Positions 17,083 to 24,752 of a DNA stretch of 64,000 nucleotides are shown piece by piece. Source of the DNA: Streptacidiphilus fuscans (lineage in GTDB: Bacteria; Actinomycetota; Actinomycetes; Streptomycetales; Streptomycetaceae); the NCBI RefSeq assembly GCF_015690355.1, contig NZ_JADPRT010000009.1:33099-97098 (forward strand), written 5' to 3'. Each line of letters begins with the position of its first letter. The stretch's first letter is position 1. Position numbers and translations under genes: made by a program. Under the pieces are notes generated by a model, which was not told the DNA's origin, ran no database searches, and saw only the letters and a list, made by a program, of their open reading frames with translations.

Positions 17083-17124
17083 CTTCGCCCTTCCTCAAGC
17101 CTCATGTCGCTCGTCTCCTTCTGC

Positions 17125-17210
17125 CGTGTGCGTCGCTGCCGTGTGCGCGGCTTCCGTGTCTGTGGCTGCCGTCTACGTGGCTTCCGTGTCCGTGGCTTCC
17201 GTGTCCGTGG
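17125..17210. repeat. 15-bp imperfect tandem repeat, about 5.7 copies
   Basis: Units of the form CGTGTCCGTGGCTTC repeat every 15 bp from 17125. The last units lie inside the 3' end of the phosphopantetheinyl transferase gene, where they encode the Thr-Asp-Thr-Glu-Ala tail; the others fill the gap before the KS gene. Replication slippage that extended the gene's end is the simplest reading. Confidence 0.85.
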
Positions 17211-17691
17211 TGCGCTCTGGTTCCGTCGTGTCAGGAGGGTCGGGCAGGCACACCATGACGGCGTGCGCCACAGCGAGACCTCCGCTGTGGCTCAGGGAGA
17301 TCTCGATCTGGTGCATCCCGAGGGACCGGGCGACGGCCTCCACCTCGCCGTACAGCCGCACGCTGGGGCGTCCGCCGCGGTCGTTGACGACCTCGATGTC
17401 CGTCCACTCCATGCCCCGGGCCATACCGGTCCCGAGACACTTGAGCACGGCCTCCTTGGCGGCCCAGCGGCCCGCCAGGTGCTCGCCGACCCGCTTGCGC
17501 CGACGGCAGTAGGCCAGCTCGCGGGGCGTGAAGACCCGCTCCTGCAACTCGGGTTGCGTGGCCATCAACTTCTCGACCCGGGCCACCTCGGCCAGGTCGA
17601 TGCCGGTCCGAAGCCGCAGTGGCGGCAGGGCGGGGCGGTCCGGAGACCGCCCCGCGTCCGGTTCACGCAGCGGACGTGGCGAGCGCCGCAC
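17173..17691 (-). CDS. AcpS-type holo-ACP synthase (4'-phosphopantetheinyl transferase)
   Basis: The protein (172 residues from GTG at 17691) shows the AcpS signatures GIDLAEVARVE with the Mg-binding Asp, FTPRELAYC, and WAAKEAVLKCLGTG with the Glu/Lys pair. It transfers phosphopantetheine from CoA to ACP serines and is presumably dedicated to the two cluster ACPs. The N-terminal 28 residues are not part of the domain, and the exact start is uncertain because no strong ribosome site is visible; the frame overlaps the upstream ACP by 29 bp. The C-terminus is a repeat-derived TDTEATDTEAT tail. Confidence 0.9.
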   Translation of the reverse strand: MRRSPRPLREPDAGRSPDRPALPPLRLRTGIDLAEVARVEKLMATQPELQERVFTPRELAYCRRRKRVGEHLAGRWAAKEAVLKCLGTGMARGMEWTDIEVVNDRGGRPSVRLYGEVEAVARSLGMHQIEISLSHSGGLAVAHAVMVCLPDPPDTTEPERTTDTEATDTEAT

Positions 17692-18076
17692 GCTCGGTCA
17701 CCAGATCGATCAGGTTCTGCACGGTGAAGAGGGTCAGCACCTCATCCGCGGTGAGCTTGCCGGCCAGTTCCTCCACGTCGATCTGCGGCAGCGACTTCTT
17801 GAGCTGGGCCAGCCCGACCGCGTTGATGACGTCGTCCTCGTCGGCGAACTCCTCGTCCGGGATCCCGCCCTGGAGCAGTTCGGCGATGTCCGAGACCTTG
17901 ATCTTCACGTCCGACTGCTTCTCGACGCGGAACAGGATGTCGAGCAGGTCGATCGACTCCGCGCCCAGGTCGCCCAGCAGGGTGGCCTCGGGTACGGCCT
18001 CGTCGACGTCGATGCCCAGCGCGTCGGCGACCGCCTCCTGGACGATGGCGGCGAAGTCTTTCCCCTCGTACGACAT
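17663..18076 (-). CDS. Acyl carrier protein, extended form
   Basis: The 137-residue protein begins as a normal ACP with the pantetheine site GAESIDLLDI (Ser41) but is some 55 residues longer than usual. The helix II region is followed by an acidic insertion (LLQGGIPDEEFADEDDVINAVG) and a late C-terminal helix (LFTVQNLIDLV) that resembles the normal helix IV region. ATG at 18076. It lies between the acyltransferase and the phosphopantetheinyl transferase, so it is probably the extender/elongation carrier served by both. The insertion may provide a partner-specific docking surface; this is inference. Confidence 0.9.
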   Translation of the reverse strand: MSYEGKDFAAIVQEAVADALGIDVDEAVPEATLLGDLGAESIDLLDILFRVEKQSDVKIKVSDIAELLQGGIPDEEFADEDDVINAVGLAQLKKSLPQIDVEELAGKLTADEVLTLFTVQNLIDLVTERAALATSAA

Positions 18077-18148
18077 GTGTCCTCTACCCTTCGTGGAATT
18101 GCCGGTGATGGACGGACCAGGCTGGTGCGGGCAATGATTGATGGGGCG

Positions 18149-19153
18149 TCAGGAAGCCACTGGATCCAGTGAGTCGTCCTGTTCCAGCTCGCCGAGAAGC
18201 TTCGTCAGGCGACGCGCATCACCGGTGGAGTGGGCACGGACGTCCTCGAGCGTCCGACCGGCGAGTCCGCTGAGCACCCGGCCGGGGCCGATCTCGGTGT
18301 ACGCGTCCACCGGGTGTCGTGCGGCGGTGTGCAGCACCTCGACCCAGCGGACGGGTTCGGTGAGCTGACGCCGCAGCAGTTCCCGTGCCTCCTCGCCGGA
18401 GCGGACGTAGGCGCCGGTGACCGAGCTGATCACGGGCAGGTGTGGGTCAGGGTCGGCGAACGGACGGACGGCGAGTGCCGCGGTGAACTCCTCCTCCACC
18501 GCCGCCATCAGCGAGCAATGGAAGGGAGCGCTGACGTCCAGCCGCACGACCTTCTCGGCGCCGGCGTCCAGCGCGGCCTTTCCGGCCGCGTCGACGGCGT
18601 CGGAGTGCCCCGAAATGACGGTCTGCAGCGGCTCGTTGTAGTTCGCGACCTGGACCAGGCCGACGCCCTCCGCGCCGACGCAGGCCGCTCGGACCTGCTC
18701 GGCGGGCAGCCCCAGCACGGCCGCCATCGCGCCGGGCACCTCGCGGGCCACCTCGCCCATCAGCCGACCGCGCAGCTGCACCAGTTCGAGCGCCGACTCC
18801 AGCGACAGCACCCCGGCTGCCACCAGAGCCGGATACTCACCGAGGCTGTGCCCCGCGGTCGCCGCGGGCCGGTAACCGGCGGCCCGCAGCAGCTCCCACA
18901 CGGCGAGGCTGGTCGTGACGATCGCGGGCTGGGTGATCTCGGTGCGGGCGAGTTCCGCCGCGCTTCCGGTCACGCAGATCCGCGACAGCGGCTGACCGGT
19001 GATCTCGTCGGCCCGGGCGAAGAGCTCCCGGGCCGAGGGGTAGGCGTCGATCAGGTGCCCGGCCATTCCGGGCCGTTGCGAGCCCTGTCCGGGGAACATC
19101 GCCAGGCAGCCGGTCGTCGTGCCGGGGCCGCCGGGACCGGTCCGACCGGTCAT
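18149..19153 (-). CDS. FabD-like malonyl-CoA:ACP acyltransferase
   Basis: The 334-residue protein has the acyltransferase motifs FPGQGSQRPGM, the nucleophile Ser103 in GHSLGEYPAL, Arg in LRGRLM and the catalytic His212 in SAPFHCSLM. This set is typical of malonyl-specific FabD enzymes, so it should load malonyl units onto the cluster ACPs. ATG at 19153 with AAAGGA. It is the first gene of the long minus-strand biosynthetic operon; upstream lies a 370-bp gene-free stretch and a tRNA gene. A dedicated malonyltransferase is unusual for type II clusters, which often borrow FabD. Confidence 0.92.
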   Translation of the reverse strand: MTGRTGPGGPGTTTGCLAMFPGQGSQRPGMAGHLIDAYPSARELFARADEITGQPLSRICVTGSAAELARTEITQPAIVTTSLAVWELLRAAGYRPAATAGHSLGEYPALVAAGVLSLESALELVQLRGRLMGEVAREVPGAMAAVLGLPAEQVRAACVGAEGVGLVQVANYNEPLQTVISGHSDAVDAAGKAALDAGAEKVVRLDVSAPFHCSLMAAVEEEFTAALAVRPFADPDPHLPVISSVTGAYVRSGEEARELLRRQLTEPVRWVEVLHTAARHPVDAYTEIGPGRVLSGLAGRTLEDVRAHSTGDARRLTKLLGELEQDDSLDPVAS

Positions 19154-19482
19154 CAGCTTGTCCTTTCGTGGGTTGCTGCAGGGGTGCGACTCGCTCCGCC
19201 CGTGACCACCCGATCGCCCTCGGGATGCGAGTCCTCCATGCCGAAGCGTGTTGCCGGGTGGGGGAGGTGGGGTGGCTTCGGCGCCTTCGGATCAACCTTC
19301 GGGCTCAGGGTTGGGCGAGGGACTGGAACGCCCCTGGACCGCAGCTATATCCCCTGGTCAGCGCCACGATGCCGCGTAACGGCCCGCGCGGCCCCGCACG
19401 GTCCGACATGAGACCGCCACTGAGACCGGGGCCCGGCAGAGGGTCCGCGTTCGACTCCGCCACTGAGCCCAGTGAAACCCAA
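19154..19482. other. Gene-free upstream region of the biosynthetic operon
   Basis: This stretch lies between the acyltransferase start and the tRNA terminator. It must contain the promoter for the main operon. A TATAGC hexamer occurs near 19346-19351 on both strands' context but I see no convincing -35 partner, no clear operator and no coding sequence with proper codon bias. Confidence 0.5.
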
Positions 19483-19515
19483 AGGCCCAGGTCGCAGTGA
19501 CTGCGACCTGGGCCT
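19483..19515 (-). terminator. Perfect stem-loop terminator after tRNA-Thr
   Basis: AGGCCCAGGTCGCAGT at 19483-19498 and ACTGCGACCTGGGCCT at 19500-19515 are perfect 16-bp inverted arms with one central base. It lies 7 bases past the 3' end of the minus-strand tRNA and is followed by a T-rich stretch (TTTGGGTTT) on that strand. Confidence 0.88.
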
Positions 19516-19521
19516 CAAAGG

Positions 19522-19595
19522 AGCCGCCTTCGGGATTCGAACCCGAGACCTACGCATTACGAGTGCGTTGCTCTGGCCAACTGAGCTAAGGCGGC
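19522..19595 (-). tRNA. tRNA-Thr (anticodon CGT)
   Basis: On the minus strand the cloverleaf is complete: acceptor GCCGCCT/AGGCGGC, D-arm GCTC...GAGC, anticodon stem ACGCA/TGCGT with loop CTCGTAA (anticodon CGT), and T-arm TCGGG-TTCGAAT-CCCGA. The CCA end is not encoded. It borders the biosynthetic cluster, and tRNA 3' ends are common integration sites, but no integrase or repeated attachment sequence is visible here. Confidence 0.95.
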
Positions 19596-19670
19596 GAACG
19601 GGGATTAGTCTACACAGCTCCGAGGGGTGCTCCTGCACAGGTTTTGATCACAGCATGATCAACCACCCGG

Positions 19671-20336
19671 TCAGCCCGCCGAGGCGGTCGCCAGCTTCGC
19701 TGCGAAGCCGATGAAGAGCGCGGCCACGCCCGTCGTGAGACCGGCGGAAAGGCGGCGGCGGGAGCGGAAGATCGCGGCGAGCCGGTGGCCCGCAAGGATC
19801 AGGGTGGTGAGGTAGAGGACGCTGAAGACCTGGATCGTGCCGCCGAGGATGGCGAAGGAGAGCGCCGGGCGCCCGTAGGACGGGTCGACGAACTGCACGA
19901 AGAAGGAGAGCAGGAAGAGGATCGCCTTCGGGTTGAGCAGGCTGATCACCAGCGCGCGCCGGAAGGGGGAGCGCTGTTCTGCGACCTGGTCCTCCTCCGA
20001 GGCAGGCGCCGCGTCGGCGGCCGGGGCATTGCGGTCCCGCCACAGGTCGCGGGCGGCGCGCAGCATGCCCCAACCGATGACGAGCAGGTAGACCGCGCCG
20101 ACCAGCTTGACCGCGTCGAAGACCAGTCCGTTGGTCCGCAGCAGCGAGGCCGCGCCGAGCGAGGTGAGGGTGATCAGCGTGGTGTCGCCGAGGAAGACGC
20201 CGGCGGCCGCGCGGTAGCCGGTGGCTATGCCGCTGCGCGCGGCAACGGACAGGACGTACAGCGAGTTCGGTCCCGGCAGCAGGACGATCAGCAGCGCGCC
20301 CGCCACGTAGGTCGAATAGTGAATGACTCCGAACAC
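19671..20336 (-). CDS. LysE/RhtB family exporter, LeuE-like
   Basis: The 221-residue membrane protein has six predicted hydrophobic segments and the family signature LIVLLPGPNSLYVLS near the N-terminus, with LLNPKAILFLLSFFVQF in the middle. The pattern is closest to the E. coli leucine exporter LeuE as I recall it. It should export a neutral amino acid or analogue in exchange for protons. GTG at 20336 is preferred over the longer frame because the preceding 40 residues are hydrophilic and unlike the family. It lies beyond the tRNA and is probably independent of the biosynthetic cluster. Confidence 0.88.
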   Translation of the reverse strand: MFGVIHYSTYVAGALLIVLLPGPNSLYVLSVAARSGIATGYRAAAGVFLGDTTLITLTSLGAASLLRTNGLVFDAVKLVGAVYLLVIGWGMLRAARDLWRDRNAPAADAAPASEEDQVAEQRSPFRRALVISLLNPKAILFLLSFFVQFVDPSYGRPALSFAILGGTIQVFSVLYLTTLILAGHRLAAIFRSRRRLSAGLTTGVAALFIGFAAKLATASAG

Positions 20337-20484
20337 GGCCGGTGACCCGTCCCCTTCTTGCTGTTCTCCGGCCTCCGTGGCCAGGGAACGTCCCGAGGTG
20401 CCGTACGCACGGCACCTCGGGAAAGGATCGTCGACGGGGGTTGGTCCTGACAACTCACCGGCAGGCGGTTCAGTGGCAGGCGGC

Positions 20485-22098
20485 TCAGTGGCAGACGGTG
20501 CCCTTGGCCGGGACCGTGCCGCGCAGGAGGTAGTTGTTCACCGCCTCGTCGATGCAGCTGCTGCCGCGCGCGTAGGCGGTGTGGCCGTCGCCGTCGTAGG
20601 TGAGCAGCGAGCCCGTGCTCAGCTGGGCGGCCAGGCCCTGGGCCCAGGCGTAGGGGGTGGCCGGGTCCCGGGTGGTGCCGACGACCAGGATGGGTGCGGC
20701 GCCCTTGGCCGCGATGCTGTGCGGCGAACCCGTCGCCGAGACCGGCCAGTAGGCGCAGCTGAGGCCACCCCAAGCCAAGCTGGCGCCGAACAGCGGCGAG
20801 TCCTTGGTGTAGGTCGCCAGCTGCTGCTGGACCTGCGCCGGACTGGTCGCGGCGGCCGGCAGGTCGAGGCAGTTGACCGCGGAGTTGGCGTACATCAGGT
20901 TGCTGTAGCTGCCGTCCGGACCGCGCTCGTAGTACTGGTCGGAGAGCGCGAGCAGCTCCTTGCCGTCGTTGTTGCCGATGGCGTCGGCGAGCGCCAGCCG
21001 CAGGTCGGGCCACTGCGTCTGGTCGTACATGGCCGAAATCACGCCGGTCATCGCAAGCGCCGAGTTCAGCTGGCGGCTCTGACCGGTCGGCAGCGGCTTG
21101 GCCTCGGCGGCGTTGAAGAAGGCGGTCAGCTTCTGGCCCGCCTGCTGCACCGAGCCGTTGCCGAGCGCGCAGCCCGGCCGCTTGACGCAGTCCGCCGCGA
21201 AGGCGTTGAAGGCCACCTCGAAGCCACCGGCCTGCTGGCTGTTGAGCTGGAACGCGTTGAGCGAGGGGTTCATCGCCCCGTCCAGCACCATCGTCCCGAC
21301 CTTGGACGGGAAGAGCCCGGCGTAGGTGGCGCCCAGGAAGGTGCCGTACGACTTGCCGAGGTAGTGCAGCTTGGCGTCGCCGAGCAGGGCCCGGAAGACG
21401 TCCATGTCACGGGCGGAGTCGACGGTGCTCACATGCCCGAGCAGCTTGCCGGAGCGCTGCTCGCACCCCTGCGCGAAGGCCTTGTCCGCCCCCACCAGCT
21501 TGTCGACGCCCGCCTGCGTCGTCGGCGTGGTGTCGACCGCCGTGTAGGCGTCCATCTGACTGTTGCTCAGACAGGTGACGGGAGAGCTGCGGGCGACCCC
21601 GCGCGGGTCCAGCCCGACGATGTCGTACGCCGCCCGCACCACCGGCGGGAAGGTCTCCGCCGCGTACTCGGCGTAGTCCACGGCCGAACCGCCCGGACCG
21701 CCGGGGTTGACCAGCAGCGAGCCCTGCCGTGGGACGCCCTGCCCGGTCGCCTGCTGGCGCACCGCCGAGAGCGTGATGTCGCCGGCCGACGGGTCGGAGT
21801 AGTCGAGCGGGACCTTGAAGGTGGTGCACTGGAACCCGGCGTCGCACGACGTCCAGCTCAGCTTCTGGCCGTAGTAGCGATTCAGGTCCGCCGGGACCGC
21901 GGTGGGCAGCGGCTCCAGCGGCGTGACGCTGTTCGACGCGGTGTCGCCGGAGGGCGCGCTGACCGCCGTCCCTCCACCGTTGGCCCCGGTCGAGGACGGC
22001 GACGCCGAGCCGGAGGAGCTGCAGCCGGCCACGCCCAGCGTCGCGAGTCCGATGACGGTCATGGCTGCGACGGCCCTGGGGGCGCGCGTTCTCTTCAT
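20485..22098 (-). CDS. Secreted lipoprotein peptidase, alpha/beta hydrolase S33 family
   Basis: The 537-residue protein begins with a lipoprotein signal peptide; the lipobox is LGVAGC with Cys26. The mature enzyme has an oxyanion segment LLVNPGGPGGSA, the nucleophile elbow LGKSYGTFLGA, the acid in VVGTTRDPATPY and His in DGDGHTAYARGSSC. This matches the tripeptidyl/prolyl aminopeptidase-like SlpD/SlpE group of Streptomyces, with the C-terminal TAP-like domain. It should cleave short peptides outside the membrane. ATG at 22098. A heptamer repeat array lies just upstream. Confidence 0.92.
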   Translation of the reverse strand: MKRTRAPRAVAAMTVIGLATLGVAGCSSSGSASPSSTGANGGGTAVSAPSGDTASNSVTPLEPLPTAVPADLNRYYGQKLSWTSCDAGFQCTTFKVPLDYSDPSAGDITLSAVRQQATGQGVPRQGSLLVNPGGPGGSAVDYAEYAAETFPPVVRAAYDIVGLDPRGVARSSPVTCLSNSQMDAYTAVDTTPTTQAGVDKLVGADKAFAQGCEQRSGKLLGHVSTVDSARDMDVFRALLGDAKLHYLGKSYGTFLGATYAGLFPSKVGTMVLDGAMNPSLNAFQLNSQQAGGFEVAFNAFAADCVKRPGCALGNGSVQQAGQKLTAFFNAAEAKPLPTGQSRQLNSALAMTGVISAMYDQTQWPDLRLALADAIGNNDGKELLALSDQYYERGPDGSYSNLMYANSAVNCLDLPAAATSPAQVQQQLATYTKDSPLFGASLAWGGLSCAYWPVSATGSPHSIAAKGAAPILVVGTTRDPATPYAWAQGLAAQLSTGSLLTYDGDGHTAYARGSSCIDEAVNNYLLRGTVPAKGTVCH

Positions 22099-22116
22099 GC
22101 TCTTCCCAAACTGGCG

Positions 22117-22165
22117 AGTGGCGGGTGGCGGGTGGCCGGTGGCTGGTGGCTGGTGGCTGGTGGAG
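22117..22165. repeat. Seven tandem heptamers (GGTGGCT-like) upstream of the peptidase gene
   Basis: Seven 7-bp units (AGTGGCG, GGTGGCG, GGTGGCC, three GGTGGCT, GGTGGAG) run without gaps 19 bp upstream of the peptidase start. The array is G-rich on the plus strand and could form a G-quadruplex or simply be slippage DNA. Confidence 0.8.
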
Positions 22166-22218
22166 AAGTGGACGGCTGGTCGGTACGGCGGGTGGGACGG
22201 CCGGTGGGACCGGTGCGG

Positions 22219-23295
22219 TCAGTGGCGTGTGGTGAACATCTCTGTCAGATAGTTTGCCGCCAATCGCGCCAGCCGGAATCGCTCCAGCTCAGGAGTCAGG
22301 TCCCGGACCGTGTCGGAGAGGCGGACGGACAGGTCCGGCGCGCCCTGGAGCGCGGTGCGAAAGCGGGACGCGTCCCCCTGGCCGGCGGTGTCCCGGTGGG
22401 CCTGCGCCAGCAGCAGTCGGATGCCCGAGGGCAGGGCGCCCGACGGTCGGGCGAACGATCCGCCGCCGAGGACGGCCGCGCCCGCGTAGACGTCGGGGTG
22501 GGCCAGCTCGGCCGTGACCGCGCAGGAGGAGCCCGCGTCGACGCCCAGTTCCGCCCAGGAGCGGGGCTTGGCGGCGATCCGGTACTGGGCGGCGACGGCC
22601 CGGCGCAGCGCGGAGTCGTCCGACGCGAGCGCGCAGGGGTCGGCGGGGGCGACCGCCACGAACGCGTTGGCGTGGCCGCCCGCGACCGCTCCGGCAAGGC
22701 CCTGCCACACCTCGCCGAGCTCGCCCTCCGGTGCCCGCACCACGACCGCCTGCAGCACGGGCCCTCCGGACCCGTGAGCCTGGTACTGGGCGGGCAGCCA
22801 GATCCGGACCTGTCCCGGCACCCCGCCGAGCGTGCCCTGGAGCAGCCGCCCGCCCGACGGCTGCCCGACCTGGGTCAGCGCCGTCGTCACCGCACCGGCC
22901 GCCCCGGGAGCTTTCGACGCCCCTGGAGCTCCCGCCGCCCCCGCCGAGCCCGCCACTCCCGAGGCGACGGAAGCGCCCGAAGCCTGCGGCGTCCTGGGCG
23001 CTCGGTCCGAGGCCGGATGCGAGTCGGCCCGCGCGGCGGAGGCGGAGCCGACGGCTGCGACGGGCGCGGTGGAGTCGGGCAGCCCGACCAGCGCCTGCGC
23101 GACCCCGCCCGCCAACGCCGCGCAGAGTGCGACCGCCGCGAGCACCGCCCGCACCGCGGCGCCCCGGTAACGCGGCGTCAACTCGTACACCCGGCCTGCG
23201 CGCTCCTCCCGCCAGACACCGAGCGCACTCCCCGCGAGCCAGACGCCGACCGTCGCCCCGGCAGCGACCAGCGCTGCACTCCACCACAAGGTCAT
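22219..23295 (-). CDS. Membrane-anchored protein of unknown function with esterase-like domain
   Basis: The protein (358 residues from ATG at 23295; a GTG at 23331 would add 12) has two N-terminal membrane segments (about 3-25 and 46-68), then an Ala/Gly/Pro-rich linker (about 75-135), then an extracellular domain. The domain resembles the antigen-85/esterase fold in outline (VRIWLPAQYQ, VAVAPADPCAL, SSCAVTAELAHPDVYAGAAVLGGGSF), but I do not see a convincing catalytic serine motif. I do not recognise a specific family. It ends 120 bp before the peptidase lipoprotein gene; both may be cell-envelope functions. Confidence 0.8.
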   Translation of the reverse strand: MTLWWSAALVAAGATVGVWLAGSALGVWREERAGRVYELTPRYRGAAVRAVLAAVALCAALAGGVAQALVGLPDSTAPVAAVGSASAARADSHPASDRAPRTPQASGASVASGVAGSAGAAGAPGASKAPGAAGAVTTALTQVGQPSGGRLLQGTLGGVPGQVRIWLPAQYQAHGSGGPVLQAVVVRAPEGELGEVWQGLAGAVAGGHANAFVAVAPADPCALASDDSALRRAVAAQYRIAAKPRSWAELGVDAGSSCAVTAELAHPDVYAGAAVLGGGSFARPSGALPSGIRLLLAQAHRDTAGQGDASRFRTALQGAPDLSVRLSDTVRDLTPELERFRLARLAANYLTEMFTTRH

Positions 23296-23441
23296 CCTGG
23301 CCGAATTCCCCCGTATGGGGGCGATGATCACTTACGGCTGAACTGCCACCCGAACGAGGGAGTGACCACCCGTTCGACGTGCCGGGCCCTTCCCTGCCGG
23401 GTCCGGCACGGCCCTGCCGGGTCCTGCCGGTCCTCGCCGGT

Positions 23442-24644
23442 TCAGCCCGCGCGCAGGGCGACCGTCATCGCCTCGACCGCCAGCAGCGGGGCGACATTGC
23501 GTTCGATCGCGTCGCGGCAGGACAGGACGGCATCGATGCGCCGCAGCGTCGACTCCGGCGTGGACTGCTGGGCCAGGCGCTCCACGCCCGTCCGCAGGTC
23601 CTCGTTGGCCAGGTCCGCGCCCGCACCGAACTGGACCGCGAGGACGTCACGGTAGAAGCCCGCGATGTCCACCAGGGCGCGGTCGAGGCTGTCGCGCTGG
23701 ATACGGGTGGCCCGTCGCTTCTGACGGTCCTCCAGCTCCTTCATCGCGCCCGCCGTGCCGCGCGGCATCCGTCCGCCGACGCCCGCCGCCGCGCCCAGGG
23801 CGGCGCGGAGCTCCTCGGTCTCCTTGACGTCGACCTCCTCGGCGGCCTGCTTGGCCTCCGCCGCTGCCGCGTCCACCAGGGCCTGTGCTCCGGCGAGGCA
23901 GGCTCCGAGATCTCCGACCACCAGCGGGAGCCGCAGCACCTCCGTCCGACGAGCCCGCGCGGCCTCGTCCTGTGCCAGCCGACGGGCGCGCCCGATATGG
24001 CCGTGCGCCGCCCGCGCCGCGAACTGCGCCACCTGGACGTCGATCCCGTCCCGCCGCATCAGCACGTCCGCCACCGCGCCCACCGACGGCGACCGCAGGA
24101 CGAGCAGTCGGCAGCGCGAGCGGATCGTCGGCAGCGCGTCCTCGACGCTCGGCGCGCACAGCAGCCACACCGTGCGCGGTGCCGGCTCCTCGATCGCCTT
24201 GAGCAGGACGTTGGCCGCGCCCTCGGTCAGGCGGTCCGAGTCCTCCAGGATGATGACCTGCCAGCGTCCGCCCGCCGGCGACATGGAGGCGTTGCGGACC
24301 AGCTCGCGCGTCTCCTTCACACCGATGCTGAGCACGTCCGTGCGCACCGTCTCGACGTCGGCGTGACTGCCGATCAGCGCGGTGTGACACCCGTCGCAGA
24401 ACCCGCAGCCCGGCACCCCGCCCAGTTCGGCGTCCGGCGCGGTGCACTGCAGCGCCGCCGCAAAGGCCCGAGCGGCCGTCGACCGCCCGGAGCCCGGCGG
24501 ACCGGTGAACAGCCAGGCGTGCGTCATGCCCGTCGCGCCCGCAGCCGGGGTCTCCCCCGCCACCACGGCACGGGCGGCACGGGCGGCGGCGACCAGCTGA
24601 TCCACCACCTGGTCCTGGCCGACCAGGTCGTCCCACACGCTCAC
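23442..24644 (-). CDS. holB: DNA polymerase III subunit delta'
   Basis: The 400-residue AAA+ clamp-loader subunit has VWDDLVGQDQVV at the N-terminus, the P-loop TGPPGSGRST, a four-cysteine zinc module (CTAPDAELGGVPGCGFCDGC) and the sensor region LLKAIEEPAPRTVWLL. It is part of the clamp loader that places the sliding clamp on DNA. Delta' proteins often have a degenerate Walker A; here it is GSGRST with Arg replacing Lys, which is expected. It is downstream of tmk on the same strand, the usual actinobacterial neighbour. GTG start at 24644. Confidence 0.95.
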   Translation of the reverse strand: MSVWDDLVGQDQVVDQLVAAARAARAVVAGETPAAGATGMTHAWLFTGPPGSGRSTAARAFAAALQCTAPDAELGGVPGCGFCDGCHTALIGSHADVETVRTDVLSIGVKETRELVRNASMSPAGGRWQVIILEDSDRLTEGAANVLLKAIEEPAPRTVWLLCAPSVEDALPTIRSRCRLLVLRSPSVGAVADVLMRRDGIDVQVAQFAARAAHGHIGRARRLAQDEAARARRTEVLRLPLVVGDLGACLAGAQALVDAAAAEAKQAAEEVDVKETEELRAALGAAAGVGGRMPRGTAGAMKELEDRQKRRATRIQRDSLDRALVDIAGFYRDVLAVQFGAGADLANEDLRTGVERLAQQSTPESTLRRIDAVLSCRDAIERNVAPLLAVEAMTVALRAG

Positions 24645-24752
24645 GTCACGCCGCCCTGCACGTCGTCGTCACTACATCTCTCAACCTCGCCCTGCCCCGC
24701 AGCCTAATCGCCCCCACTGACAATCGTGGCGACCGACCGCTGCGGGCAGGTC

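Noticed and set aside
17125..17210. CRISPR-like array near the PPTase gene
   Set aside because: Contiguous 15-bp imperfect repeats without spacers, partly coding.
22117..22165. CRISPR array
   Set aside because: Seven-base units without spacers and no cas genes; a simple tandem repeat.
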